Shown one piece after another: positions 1 through 10,866 of a stretch of DNA of 64,000 bases. The position numbers and the translations under genes were made by a program. The stretch spans positions 1,860,001-1,924,000 of the forward strand of contig NC_057375.1 of the NCBI RefSeq assembly GCF_016906535.1, given 5' to 3'. The DNA is from Rhizoctonia solani (taxonomy: Eukaryota > Basidiomycota > Agaricomycetes > Cantharellales > Ceratobasidiaceae). Under the pieces are notes generated by a model. It did not search any database. It was given only the letters and a program-made list of their open reading frames with translations, and was not told the origin of the DNA. How positions within the stretch are numbered: the first letter of the stretch is position 1; each line of letters begins with the position of its first letter.

Positions 1-187
1 CAAGGGCGATGGTCGCAAGGTGGCAGATTTTGAGGCAAGGGGAAAGTTTTAATACATGAATAAGAGGAAAACGCTCGGGACAGCCCCTGGTCCTATACAG
101 TACACGAAGAAGAAATGCCGAGTGAATGCCACTCCAACATGTGATGCATTATGTGTTGAAATGTCAGCATCATATCTAGATATTATG

Positions 188-862
188 GATGCGCGTCCGC
201 GTGATCTGTTTGTATCTGTTTGTACATTTCGTGTATATGCTCACGGGAGTTTTCATGTAAACCTCAGTTCACTATATCATAGTCGCAGCTGAGGTATAAA
301 TCGGCCTCGGACTGGCGCATACAAGAGAGGAAAATGAGAGTATATCAGATGAGGAAATACACATACCACCAAGACCGGCAGACAGAAGAAGGGTGTGGGA
401 CGGAGAGGCAGAGTGCCACCGGGGCCAAGCCACCAAGCGAGCTGGGTGGGCGGCCAAACCGGGTCGTGTACCAATAGAAGAAGTATGGATGGGTGGGACT
501 CACAGAGAAATGAGGGACAAGCTCTGTTGCGAGCACGTTTTGCTCGCAGTACGTAGGAAGGAAGGGAAGGCACAAGGCGCGCAAGCGTCGAAACGTCGTA
601 CTATAAACAACGCTCAAATGCGATACATAGTGAGTGACAAAAGGTACCTACCCTGGCCTGGTCGGCCCAGTATCTGGTTTGCGGGCTCCGCAGGCTCCGT
701 CGCAAAACTCCACATACACTTTTTCTATTAATTTTCATGACATGTCACGGTACCTGTAGATTAATTTACATTTGGGCTCATAAAATACAGTTCACTATAT
801 CATAGTCGAAGCTTAGACTATTTGACATTTAGCTTCGACTTACCTGCGCTCTCAAGATTATG
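188..862 (-). repeat. Dispersed repeat copy, split by a nested insertion
   Basis: Positions 188-285 and 788-862 together match, in reverse orientation, the stretch 14900-15063. The shared parts include the TTTGTATCTGTTTGT segment, the CATAGTC segment and a GCTTCGACTTACCTGCGCT-like end. The repeat is A+T rich, has no long reading frame and looks like a non-autonomous element. The two halves are separated by the 286-787 insertion, and the 21 bp at 265-285 are repeated exactly at 788-808. Confidence 0.7.
286..787 (-). mobile_element. Nested non-coding repeat insertion with 21-bp TSD
   Basis: This 502-bp block interrupts the repeat at 188-862 and is bounded by a perfect 21-bp direct repeat (265-285 and 788-808, starting CAGTTCACTATA). 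Its body from about 300 to 715 is the reverse complement of a diverged copy at about 30045-30460; shared landmarks are TTTTGCGACGGAGCCTG, GCAGAGCTTGTCC and GTGAGTCCCACCC. It encodes no convincing protein. The long TSD suggests target-primed retroposition (SINE/LINE type), but no clear poly(A) tail is visible. The small reading frames inside it are not credible genes. Confidence 0.65.
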
Positions 863-2019
863 CACCTTTGCTGGCCACAGTGCACACCCGGCACTTGGCA
901 GTAACCACCGCGTGAGTCACGTATTCAATACCTGTTGATATTTTGCCTTTTTGTCTCTATCTCCCCCCACTTTGTGGTCTCGAATGCACACTCACGAGAC
1001 ATCATATCCTCATTATATGCTCGCTTTCTATCCACTCACCACACCGCGTGTTCTGAGCACAGTTGAGATTGGTCTGTCTCAATTCCATACGATCTTTTGG
1101 CCCAATAAACGAGGATGTCCATAATTGCGTGGATGAGTCCGTGTGTTTTCTCCCTACATTCAGTGCATGATTTGTCTCCATGAAAGTGTTTCAGACCTTC
1201 ATTACTAGAATGTCTTCTAAGCTTTAGATTGAACATTTTGATATGCGCATATTTACCACCCTTGCTCACATCAGATTTGACATGAACTTATGCTCAAATA
1301 CGGGTTTTCAATATTAAGACAAGAAACCACAGGATGAAAAAATTAAGTAAAATGAAACAAGGCACCTTGTAGAAAGACGTAGAATGTAATAGAATACAAG
1401 TAATTACTGAGTAAATACAAGAGTGGGATGAGATGAGTATTCGGGGCCTGAACAAGGCCCTTTTATACTCTACAGGTATGAATTACGCGTATGCTTGCGC
1501 GTACTGCGCATACATCGGGCGAGTCATCCACCTGACTCGATTACAGAACATTGTACTTCACTCTAATCTACTACATTTATACAAAAATCGAATTCGTATT
1601 TCTACACACCTCAAATATGAGATACCATTAGTACTATATATTGGCGTTCGGTTCAGATTGACTATATATCCATGAGCCAATGTGGGCAACAGTGCGATTG
1701 CCGAAACTTGTGTACTTGAACATATTTGTAATTATTTTGGGAGATTGTAGTTCAAGTTAATTGTGCGTAAGCACTCGTCTGGCAGCGGTCACTTCAATAT
1801 GTCCTGCTAGGCTGCATTAATCAAAGCTGTACAGGGTTGTGTATGAACAACCCTGGCTCTCAAGTACGAAGTACGTGCTGCCTTCGTCTGAAGCAGGACC
1901 AAAACGAGTTATAATAGCTCGATATATGCGCAAAGACTCGGGCTGATAAAAGGCCTCATGATCGCTGATTGATGGTTATTTGTAACGTAATTTCATTGTA
2001 TAAGTTTCAAGCACCATCT
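863..2019. other. Gene-free stretch upstream region
   Basis: No exon, RNA gene or repeat could be supported here. The sequence is A+T rich with only short random reading frames on both strands. Confidence 0.5.
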
Positions 2020-4150
2020 TTAATCACAGTAGGCGCCCTCGCTGGCAGGCTAGTGGCGAATTCAGCTTCGTTCAATGCAACAAGGTTATTCACTTACAGC
2101 CACATCTCGCGCATATCTCAACAAAACGCCTCTTTTCACTCTAAAGGGGCGGGGTCCCGTCTTGGCGAGGGCCGCTTGGCGAGCTGCTCGAACATCTTCA
2201 GATACATGCCAATCTATGGTGCGCTTATGCGCATCAACCGTAATTTATCTCCGTCTTCTACTAGAGCAATCGGGCCGCCAAGATGGGCTTCAGGAGTGAC
2301 ATGGCCTATGTATAATGTTAATGACAGGGCCCATACCGATGGAAGAAGTCTACTAACCAATAATAAATCCTCTTGAAGCTCCTGAGAAACGACCATCGGT
2401 TATTAAGCAAGTAGATTTACCGAGGCCTGCACCCATAATTGCACCAGTGGGCCCTGTAAATGGATGAGTACTGGAGGATTACCAGGTTTCCGTCCGATAG
2501 GTTTACGCACCTAACATCTACATAAATTGTGTTTAGTTACTATATTATTTTGTATATCAATCACGTTGGCGCTTACCTCTGGCATACCAGGCTACCTTTG
2601 GGACCTTGGTACCTAAAGATACCACTTGTCCTGCTTTGATTTCTCCTCGCTCCAGCGCGGGATAGAAATCAGCTTCACTGTAGAAGAGTAGATTCATTAG
2701 TTAATTTTGGGCAATCTTAGCGGAAACTTACACATCAAAGCATTTGGCGACTCCCTACAACGAGACCTATAAGGCTAGAAACCAGAAAATATAATTTCTT
2801 ACATACCTCAAAGAATAATCCTTCTTTTCCGGTCAATTTGGCCACAGCCGACCCAGGCGCCAAGTTTCCTCTCAAAATTGTCAAGTGGCCAGTTGGCTTG
2901 ATCGGTTTCTCAATGGGCATCACGACCTGTTGCTCGCCCTCTCCAAACTTCAATTCCTCAACGTCTTCAAGGTTCTCGGCTAGAGTTCTCCCAGTGACAG
3001 TCATTTGCGATCCATCGATGAGGTCGGTATGATTCAAGAGATACTTGAGAAGTGCAGGGATACCACCGGCTTTGTGTAGGTCTTCCATAACAAATCTGCC
3101 AGAAGGTTTCAGATCAGCGAGGTAAGGTGTGCGGTCAGAAATGGTCTGAAAGTCGTCGACAGTGAGGGGGATGTCCCCAGAGCGGGCAATGGCGAGTAGA
3201 TGCAAGACCTAATATCATACAAAGTCAGGTACCTATAATTGGATAGTACTTGGTTATGATTACCGCGTTTGTTGATCCTCCGATGATATTGACCACCGTG
3301 ATAGCGTTTCAATGGCTTTTTTCGTGACAATATCCCTGTATGCGTATATATCATTTAGTTTGGTGCACCATCATACTACGCTTGAAGCTGACGAACCTTG
3401 GTTTTATATCTTTTGCCAACAGGTTCTTCATGTATTTAGCAGCGCGGAAACATTCCTGCGTCTTTTCTAAACGAGGGTTAAGATGTGTGCACAAACCTGT
3501 CTATGGAAACTTGACCTACCAGGGTAAACTGCAGGAATAGAAGCCGAATACGGCAAGCTCATGCCAAGGACTTCAAGAACAGAGCTCATCGTGTTGGCAG
3601 TATACCTAAAATCCGATTGATGTCAATTTGGCTCCCATGGTTGTGCACCGAGATCGATACAAGCTACTCACATTCCACCGCACGCTCCCGCCCCGGGGCA
3701 CGCGTGACGGACGACATCAAATCGCTCTTCATCAGAAATCTGGCCCGTCTTGTATGCACCAAAGCTCTCAAATGCGTCGGCGATGTTGACTGTATCCCCC
3801 TTTTTATAGCCGAGCGCAGGACAGTCTACATGTCGAATACCAGCCTGAATAGTTCCGCCTTGGGGTTTCTCACGTGAGGTGGTGGCCATACACCAAGTAA
3901 TGGAGCATACCATATACGAGAATGGTCGGTCGGTTATGACGCAAGGCCGCCATCAAGCATCCCGGCACTAATAGCAGAGTCAATACTTGTCAATTGATCA
4001 CTTTCGATTCATGGACGCACTGTTCTTATCACATCCTGGAATAGAGATATTTCCGTCATAATGTTGTGCCTGATCAATAGCCATTATCTCTGCTAAATAG
4101 ACATCAAGTCTTACTAACCATGGTAACCTGAGAAATTCGCGCCCCTTTAA
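2020..4150 (-). pseudogene. ILVD/EDD dehydratase (dihydroxy-acid dehydratase-like), frame-disrupted
   Basis: Dihydroxy-acid dehydratase makes 2-keto acids in branched-chain amino-acid synthesis, using an Fe-S cluster, normally in mitochondria. Recognisable blocks on the minus strand, in order: AQHYDGNISIPGCDKNMPG (cluster Cys), [24 protein letters not shown] (cluster Cys), [18 protein letters not shown] with [32 protein letters not shown] with [24 protein letters not shown], and a C-terminal PASEGAYCD before the stop at 2020-2022. Introns of about 50-60 nt separate them. Reading frame is lost by one base near 2243 (AAATTACGG where AAAATTACGG would keep frame) and again near 2592 and 2630. The N-terminal quarter, with the first cluster cysteine (GNPCN block), was not found upstream. 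It may be a decayed gene, a paralogue of ILV3, or a good gene with consensus errors. Confidence 0.75.
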
Positions 4151-4499
4151 TCTCGGGTGTTGGAGAGGAGCGCCGGTGCGAATGACTGCATGGATTCAAT
4201 TAAACTATGTTTTGAGTCTAGTGCATAATCACAGCTCACATCTTGACGTCCCCAGAAGACATCTTGACGAACGATCAGTGGTATAGTTGGGATGTAAAGG
4301 TAGATGGTGGTGAAAAATAACTTTACGCCGTTCAAAACGCTTATAACTATGCCATAATTCTTATTTAACCGGAGACATTGGTCCAAATAGGGATATGGGC
4401 CGGTGTCGAAAGTCAGCTGATGGGTAATATGTCATCGAATTGGGTGAAACTAGCCAGTCGGATCGAAGCCATTGAGGATAATCGCGTTCGAAGTCAGAA

Positions 4500-4519
4500 G
4501 TTCGGGATCGATCCCGAAC
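4500..4519. repeat. Perfect 20-bp palindrome
   Basis: GTTCGGGATCGATCCCGAAC is a perfect palindrome between the divergent dehydratase and eIF3L genes. It could be a site for a dimeric binding protein, but nothing else supports this. It lies inside an otherwise open, unidentified plus-strand frame (about 4381-4530). Confidence 0.6.
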
Positions 4520-4679
4520 ACGGTTCGTAGTATGGCGAAAAAGACCGATCTACATATATGACATATCATGTCCTGATATAGACAGTTTTATATCACGTGA
4601 TCTATACACAGGCTGCTTACGTACTCATCATCGCCCTTGACCAAAATTTGACCAAGGCGACTATCATCGGAGATCCAGT

Positions 4680-7600
4680 ATGGCCCAACGAGCGACTTAC
4701 TACCCATGATGAGTACGAAGAAGATCTCGGAGATGTGAATATTGAGGCAGTCGTTGGAAATTAGGGGGGATTGCACGGAGGATACGAAGATGGTAAGTAA
4801 TAATATTATAGATGATCCAATTTCGTTGACTGTTTGCTTAGACCAAGCAAGAATTGATGAGGCTACTGTGCACGCAATGCAACACCAAATGGCTCAGCAA
4901 GTTGCTTTCGCGCAGAGATTCCAGATGTTGTCAAGAGGGTAAACAAGAACCATGCGACTTTTCCATATCCTGCTAAAACCATATCCAGTTTATCGTTCAA
5001 TTTCATCAAGCCGTCATGGACAATAACCTTCCGGAGATCACTAACGCGTATGACCAAGGATGGAACCGATTAACAGAAAAGTATTACTCCAAATCCGAAT
5101 GGCCAGAGGCGGAATTGATTGCTCCTCTGGTCAATGATGGTAATTGATCCAGTAGTATTATTAGGATTCCACAACTGACCCGTCTGCTTTAGACCCTATA
5201 TTCTTGATCCTGTACCGAGAGCTCTACTACCGGTATAGTTATCCATTTCCCTCTTGAATTATATAGGAACCTGATTGTTTTGACACAGTGTACTCCAAAC
5301 TTCAACCAGAAATTGACGATCGATTTCACTCGTACGAAACAGTTGCGACTTTTAACTATCTTCTAAGTGGGTCCAGTATTTTTCTAGACATATTGAATTT
5401 GAAATTTAACTGGTATAGACTCCGAGGGCCCTGTACAACGAGCTTCCCGATCAGTGGTTGTGGGATATCATTGATGAATTTATCTATCAGTTCCAAAGCT
5501 TTTGTGTTTGGCGTGCGCGGCCAACGCAAAGACGGACGAGGAATTGATTATGTTGGCCGATGGTAGCCAAGTAAGTGTCCATGCTCCTACGGTGTGCATT
5601 TACTGACTCAATAATAGGTCTGGAGCTGCTATAGTGTACTCAACGTGCTCTATTCCCTCATTCAAAAATCCCGCATCAATGAATACTGAGGCTGTCCAGA
5701 AAGGCGCATCCCCGAAGAACTCACGTAAGAATCTCCTAGAGTCTCCGCCTTTACTTGGTTCTTATCTTGAACGGCAGTGAAATCTCTGGAGAATACGGTC
5801 AGCGACCGATCTACCGTACCCTAGGTTCTTTAGTATTATCGGGCTCTTGCGCGTCCATGTTTCCTTGGAGACTATACACTCGCATTGAAAGTAATGGATC
5901 TCGTCAAGCTGAACCAGAAAGTAGGTGAACCCAGATCTTTATGCTATTCAAATCGTTGAACTGCTGCCCAGGCCTTTTTCACTCGGGTTACCGCTTGTCA
6001 TGTAGCAACTTATTATTACGTTGGATTCTGTTACATGTCTCTGAAACGATATTCGGATGCTACGCGCACGTTCAACTCTATACTTAACTTTATTTCGCGA
6101 ATGAGACAGTATCATACTAGGAGTTACCAATATGACCAGGTGAGCTACTCCATTATTTCGAAGTTTTACTTTCAAGCACCAACGACACTCAGATCAACCG
6201 CACTGCGGACCGGATGATGCGCTTCTGGCCATCTGCAATGCTCTTTCCCTAGTAGACTTGACGACGCAATCATAATAGGTCTGGAGCTGCTATAGTGTAC
6301 TCAACGTGCTCTATTCCCTCATTCAAAAATCCCGCATCAATGAATATCTTGAGGCTGTCCAAAAAGGCGCATCTCCCGAAGAACTCACGTAAGAATCTCC
6401 TAGAGTCTCCGCCTTTACTTGGTTCTTATCTTGAACGGCAGTGAAATCTCTGGAGAATACGGTCAGCGACCGATCTACCGTACCCTAGGCTTCTTTAGTA
6501 TTATCGGGCTCTTGCGCGTCCATGTTCTCCTTGGAGACTATACACTCGCGTTGAAAGTAATGGATCTCGTCAAGCTGAACCAGAAAGTAGGTGAACTCAG
6601 ATTTTTATGCCACTCAAATCGTTGAACTGCTGCCCAGGCCTTTTTCACTCGGGTTACCGCTTGTCATGTAGCAACTTATTATTACGTTGGATTCTGTTAC
6701 ATGTCTCTGAAAAGATACTCGGATGCTACGCGCACGTTCAACTCTATACTTAACTTTATTTCGAGAATGAGACAGTATCATACTAGGAGTTACCAATATG
6801 ACCAGGTGAGCTACTCCACTATTTCGAAGTTTTACTTTCGAATACCAACGACAACTCAGATCAATCGCACTGCGGACCGGATGTATGCGCTTCTGGCCAT
6901 CTGCAATGCTCTTTCCCCTAGTAGACTCGACGACGCGATCACAACCAACCTCAAAGAGAAATACGGGGAGCAGCATATAAAGATGACCAAAGGGCAAGTT
7001 GAAACTACCCTATCCAATTAAAAAAACGAACTCATTCTGCATATAGTGGGGAGGAAGGAATGGCCGCTTTCGAAGAGCTCTACACCAAATCCTGTCCGAA
7101 ATTCATTTCTTCAACTCCTCCACCATACCACGACACCGAGTTATTGAATCTTTACATCAGCAACCCGCCACAGGAGCCAATGCAACGACACCTCTCCCTC
7201 TTTCTCTCTGACGTGCGCATTCAGCAATCTGTCGTCCCCACACTGCGCAGTTTCTTGAAGATGTACTCGAGTTTGGACGCCGCGAAGCTTGCTGGGTTCT
7301 TGGACGCAGACGAAGAAGAGATCGTTCAGCAGATGATGGTCATGAAGAGCTCGAGCCGTAGCGTGAGCCGTGCGGCAGTGGAGGCTGGCACGCTTCTTGA
7401 TGGGGGCGTCATCAGCACGAGTGACTTGGATTTTGTTATTGATGAAGTACGTGATCCACCGCCCCCTTCATCACACTCACTCAACTAACGTTAACCAGAA
7501 CATGGTTCAAATCGTGGAGAGTACAATCGGAAGGCGGTACGGTGGTTGGTTCATCCGTAACACTGAGCACGCGCTCAAGGTGTATGACACCATTCGATCG

Positions 7601-7750
7601 AGTCCTCTCCCGATCTCGAAAACGAATGTTCCTGAAGCGGAGGCGCAGGCTTCAGCGGCAGCACCTAGTGCCAATGGCCCAACAGCAGGCAGTGCACCGA
7701 AACCAAAGGCCGCGTGGGGAGCTCCGAAAGCTGTGAGGCTAGCAGCTTAG
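4680..7750 (+). CDS. Eukaryotic translation initiation factor 3 subunit L, disrupted 5' half
   Basis: eIF3l is a PCI-domain subunit of the eIF3 complex that binds the 40S ribosome. Family blocks in order: MAQRATYYP start (4680), [218 protein letters not shown] and an Ala/Pro-rich tail. The 3' half from 6272 reads cleanly, including a GC-AG intron at 6994-7046. The 5' half has a frameshift near 4707, an in-frame TAG at 4762-4764 and further frame losses near 5235, 5440 and 5515. The middle exons occur twice (5611-6271 and 6272-6941). Only one copy fits the normal protein. Confidence 0.9.
5611..6271 (+). repeat. Tandem duplication inside eIF3L, copy 1 (damaged)
   Basis: These 661 bp repeat almost exactly at 6272-6941 and hold the exons from VWSCYSV to SRLDDAI with their introns. 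Against copy 2, this copy lacks single bases at several places (for example GAATACTGAGG against GAATATCTTGAGG, CATCCCCG against CATCTCCCG, TAGGTTC against TAGGCTTC, TTTCCCTAG against TTTCCCCTAG). All length differences are losses in copy 1, and they destroy its exon frames. Confidence 0.9.
6272..6941 (+). repeat. Tandem duplication inside eIF3L, copy 2 (intact)
   Basis: These 670 bp begin with the same ATAATAGGTCTGG as copy 1 and end at GACGCGATCA. All exons read in frame and all introns have good ends. This copy continues directly into the normal 3' part of the gene. Confidence 0.9.
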
Positions 7751-8158
7751 GGGTTTTACGCAATCAATGAATATTGTTTAATAAAACTTGAATTATTTCT
7801 TCTTTGAAACAACAACCAGCAATGTTATTCGTGTGATGGTCCTCGTGGGGTTATATCCTCCGCTAGTAACCTTCAACTACTGTGGTTTATGGATGAGACA
7901 CTAAATTTAGCGGTAGATACGTAACAGAAAGTGATGCCGACATCAAGACCTACCAGGTCGTTTCCGGAGACCGCATTCGCATTCAACTGTAGCTCTCTTT
8001 TTTATCAACGATAATCAGTTCCGAAAATGCTCACAATCTTTGTATCTTTAGTGTGTGTTCCAGGCGAACGGGCAAGTTTATTTTTACGGTTGAACTGAGA
8101 GCTTCGTTCATTATACATGAATTTGTTTATTTCATACCATATCAATACATAGCTGTTC
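7751..8158. other. Convergent intergenic region
   Basis: This holds the 3' ends of eIF3L and the lectin gene, with AATAAAACTTG at about 7780 as a possible eIF3L polyadenylation signal. No other feature was seen. Confidence 0.5.
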
Positions 8159-9318
8159 TTAAGCAGCCTCGAACCTCCATTTCTGGTGATCCCCACCATG
8201 TTTAATCCATAAACAAATTTCAGTTCCGTTTGCCTGTCCGGCCCCAGACAGGTCTACAACGTGATCTGGTTTCTCTGGAGGCGAAATGCTAAAACGCGAG
8301 TCAATTTCAGGTATCGGAAAACCAAAGGGAATATTGCAAGGCTTACTAGAAACCGTTGTCCGCTAGAGTTATACTAAAGTTTTGAGGCTTGGAGCTTGAT
8401 TGAAGGACTGCACCTTGATTAAAAGTCGGATAACCAGCATAGGCGCTGATCGCAGCATTACGAATTGTTACATTGACTCCATCGCCTGGCCCAAGCTCCC
8501 ACTTATACCACCCCTTTAGTATTAGTATGTGCGGTGAAGCAGTATACTAGCACTTACCTTCTGGTTGGCGGTCCCCTTGGCCTCAAATCCAATGATCTTG
8601 ACACCCTCACCTTCCTTTCCACCTTCTAAATCCATAACCGTACCAGTCTTGACGTTCTTAATAAAGTAAGAGCCTGGGCTACAAGGTAAACTGTCTCGAA
8701 AATCCATCGCTGGTTCTTTTGTGATTTGTCCACCTTCAGTTGCACCTATACGATCAAAACTATAAATCAGCGGCCGGCCTGGTATTCATCCCGCGACTCC
8801 AGTTTACCTTTTTGGTTGCCTAAACTCCCAGTTTAAAGCTAATGTTAGTCGTGCAGGGACCTCGAACGGCATCTCGAAATCACCTTGACCAATTCCAAGA
8901 TAACTTCGTTGGTTCCGGTATGGATGCTAAGCATATTTATGATAGTAAGATCATCCGATGCTCTCTTCCGCAAGCCAAAACTCACATTTTCTCGTTGCCT
9001 GTCCCATCTTTAATCAGCCACGAGTGGCCGCTAGGCTCTCCAATCATAGAAAAATCGGGACCCGTATGCGCTTCTAAGTTGTGTTCCAGATTCCTCAGTT
9101 TATATTTACCCTCGCGGGTAGGCACGAAGCGCCACTAAGGCCAAGGTGAATGAGCTGATGCTTGTATTGGAGAAAGTTCAGTGTCTCACCAGTGACTTCT
9201 TGTCTCTTTCTTCAGCTTGAGTACAGACAATCGACGTCTTTGTGCCCGTCGATGTCATAGTCATGTAGGTGCCAGTTTCGACATTTTTAATTCGGTATGC
9301 TCCACAGTAAGTCGCCAT
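8159..9318 (-). CDS. Ricin-B-like (CBM13, beta-trefoil) lectin domain protein
   Basis: Proteins of this type bind galactose or other sugars through QxW-type trefoil repeats; fungal ones are often cytosolic defence or storage lectins. The start MATYCGAYRIKNVETGTYM (ATG at 9318) has no signal peptide. Repeat-like blocks follow: REGKYKLRNLEHNLEA, NWEFRQPK, KSQKNQRWIFE, GSYFIKNVKTGTVMDLEGG with ANQK, LGPGDGVNVTIRNAA, and a last DLSGAGQANGTEICLW with GGDHQKWRFEAA before the stop at 8159-8161. At least five short introns are present. The joint between QRWIFE and GSYFIKN (about 8660-8700) does not keep frame cleanly, so a one-base error or an unrecognised junction lies there. A TATA element (ATTTATAT on the plus strand) is at 9379-9386. 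No catalytic domain is attached. Confidence 0.8.
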
Positions 9319-9389
9319 TGCTGAAGTTTGATGTCAGTAAGGAGTAGGTAGATAGAGCAAGCACGTATAGGCTCATCCATTTATATGAA

Positions 9390-9629
9390 CCCGCCACCAA
9401 TGACCACATGCGCCTGGATAATCGGCTCCTGGAAAGGTATGATTGGACTACTGACATGTCAGCTGCGGCTTCCTCCGTCTATTCCCAAGGCTCAAGGAAA
9501 CTTCAACCTCGTTCACGATCTGTGGCTTGAAAATCCAGTTCTTATCTTAAACTATATCCTGAACATCAGTACCCCTAAATTCAAAGTAACTGGCCGTAAA
9601 AGAACTCTGCCGATGCGGTCCGTCGCCAT
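9390..9629 (-). pseudogene. Possible remnant of a second lectin gene
   Basis: On the minus strand an ATG at 9629 is followed by a frame with NWIFKPQIVNEVEVSL, similar in style to the NWEFRQPK/QRWIFE blocks of the adjacent lectin. Stops interrupt it and no complete trefoil is present. It may be a decayed tandem copy, or chance similarity. Confidence 0.25.
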
Positions 9630-9649
9630 TTCGGAATGATGGTAGATCT

Positions 9650-10089
9650 TATACACACGTCGAGTGACCGTGATCACACGTTCAGTGGTGCTGTGAAGGT
9701 CCGGAACCGAACAACCCATGACATAAATTAAAACGAGATCGATAACACCCTTTGAGTTACCAAAACCCTATAGATGAAGCTCAACCTCATCATTAAAGAT
9801 TTTCTGACCAAAATCGCCTTGTGAAAGCGCTCTGAAGGACCAAGAAAGCACGCAGAGGTATCTACAAGACCCCGCGGCTACTCGCCAAGTCAATAAATCT
9901 GTGTTTGCCCTGTAGCTCGATAGGCACTTGCCCAAAACACTTGGACTCCGGCGTGGGTCACGGCAACGATAGCATTGAAAATGATATGGTGTGTATAAGT
10001 AAAACTTGGGCTCTGGTGGCTTCGTGTACCCATCAAGAAGGTATCGGAATAGAAGTAATAATATATATATATACATGTGTGCATACATG
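9650..10089. other. Gene-free, repeat-bordering stretch
   Basis: Non-coding sequence with an (AT)n-like run near 10060-10075. The long minus-strand reading frame over 9768-10571 crosses a palindromic MITE and has no family features, so it is not called a gene. Confidence 0.5.
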
Positions 10090-10200
10090 GTCATCGTCAG
10101 ATACCAGCAGGGTGGAGGATCCGGTACGGAGTACGCGGACGAAGGCTGGGGCACTGAGACGCGAGCAGAATTCGTGGGTGGGTGACCAAGCCTGACAATA
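10090..10200 (+). repeat. Dispersed repeat, copy A
   Basis: This matches 11025-11135 in the same orientation: CGTCAG, ATCCGGT, GGCTGGGGCACTGAGACGCGAGCA and TCGTGGGTGGGTG have close counterparts there. The copies are clearly diverged. They bracket the MITE and the retroposons between them. Confidence 0.6.
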
Positions 10201-10353
10201 GTCGCGCAGGGCTGGGGGGCAGAAGCGATGAGAAACTCCCAGCAGGAATAAAGATTTGCGATACAGAGAGTAAAGGCGAGTGAATGGGACTGTGAGTCGG
10301 AAAAATAAGAAAATAGAAAGCGCGACGGGGACCGAATGCGCTGTGGAAGTATC

Positions 10354-10551
10354 GTCTCTACGGGGGCCCCAAAAACCCGGGAGCGCTCTGGAGTGCTCCG
10401 GTTTTCGTTGGGATCCGACGGATCCGGATTGCTCGGCGAGCACTTGGGCACTCCACGAGCACTTCCGAGCGTCATACCAAACGCTCCGGAATGCTCGCCG
10501 ACAATAGCGAGTCCCGGAGCGCTCCCGAGATTTTCGAGGCCCTGTAGAGGT
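10354..10551. mobile_element. Palindromic MITE with about 34-bp terminal inverted repeats
   Basis: The left end (CTCTACGGGGGCCCC then AAAAACCCGGGAGCGCTC) pairs with the right end, whose reverse complement is CTCTACAGGGCCTCG then AAAATCTCGGGAGCGCTC. Inside are more GC-rich inverted words such as GAGTGCTCCGG, ATTGCTCGGCGAGCAC and GCTCCGGAATGCTCG, so the whole 198 bp can fold on itself. It has no coding capacity. The shape is that of a foldback/MITE DNA element. Confidence 0.75.
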
Positions 10552-10572
10552 CGATTGGGCACAACCGACAAT

Positions 10573-10866
10573 CACGTGACTGACTTTTTATTTATTTATT
10601 TTTAAAAAACACGTCCATAGAATAACTATGGGAGCTACATGCGAACAAGGCAAACCGCTCACAAAACACAGCTGAGCCGTCGAAGCTACAGAAAGAAAAA
10701 CAGAACAGAGAAATACGAGAGAAAAGGAAATAAACGAGACAGTAGCACGGTCGAGTCAAGAAAGGTGTCGCAAGGCGACGTACAGGTGGCTTAAGGCCTA
10801 ACTCAGGGTAGAGGCCGTAAGGGCGGTAATGGGGGGTGGCGGCCTTAAGGGCGCCACGTGACTGAC
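10573..10866 (-). mobile_element. Retroposon-like unit with A-rich tail between 12-bp direct repeats
   Basis: CACGTGACTGAC occurs at 10573-10584 and 10855-10866. Read on the minus strand, the 270 bp between them start GCGCCCTTAAGG and end in an A-rich run (AAAAATAAATAAATAAAAA) just before the second repeat. That is the layout of a retroposed RNA copy with a target-site duplication. No tRNA-like head or protein is evident. Confidence 0.55.

Noticed and set aside
9768..10571. A 267-codon minus-strand open frame
   Set aside because: It runs through the palindromic MITE and part of a dispersed repeat, and has no domain or sensible composition. The length comes from G+C-rich inverted sequence.
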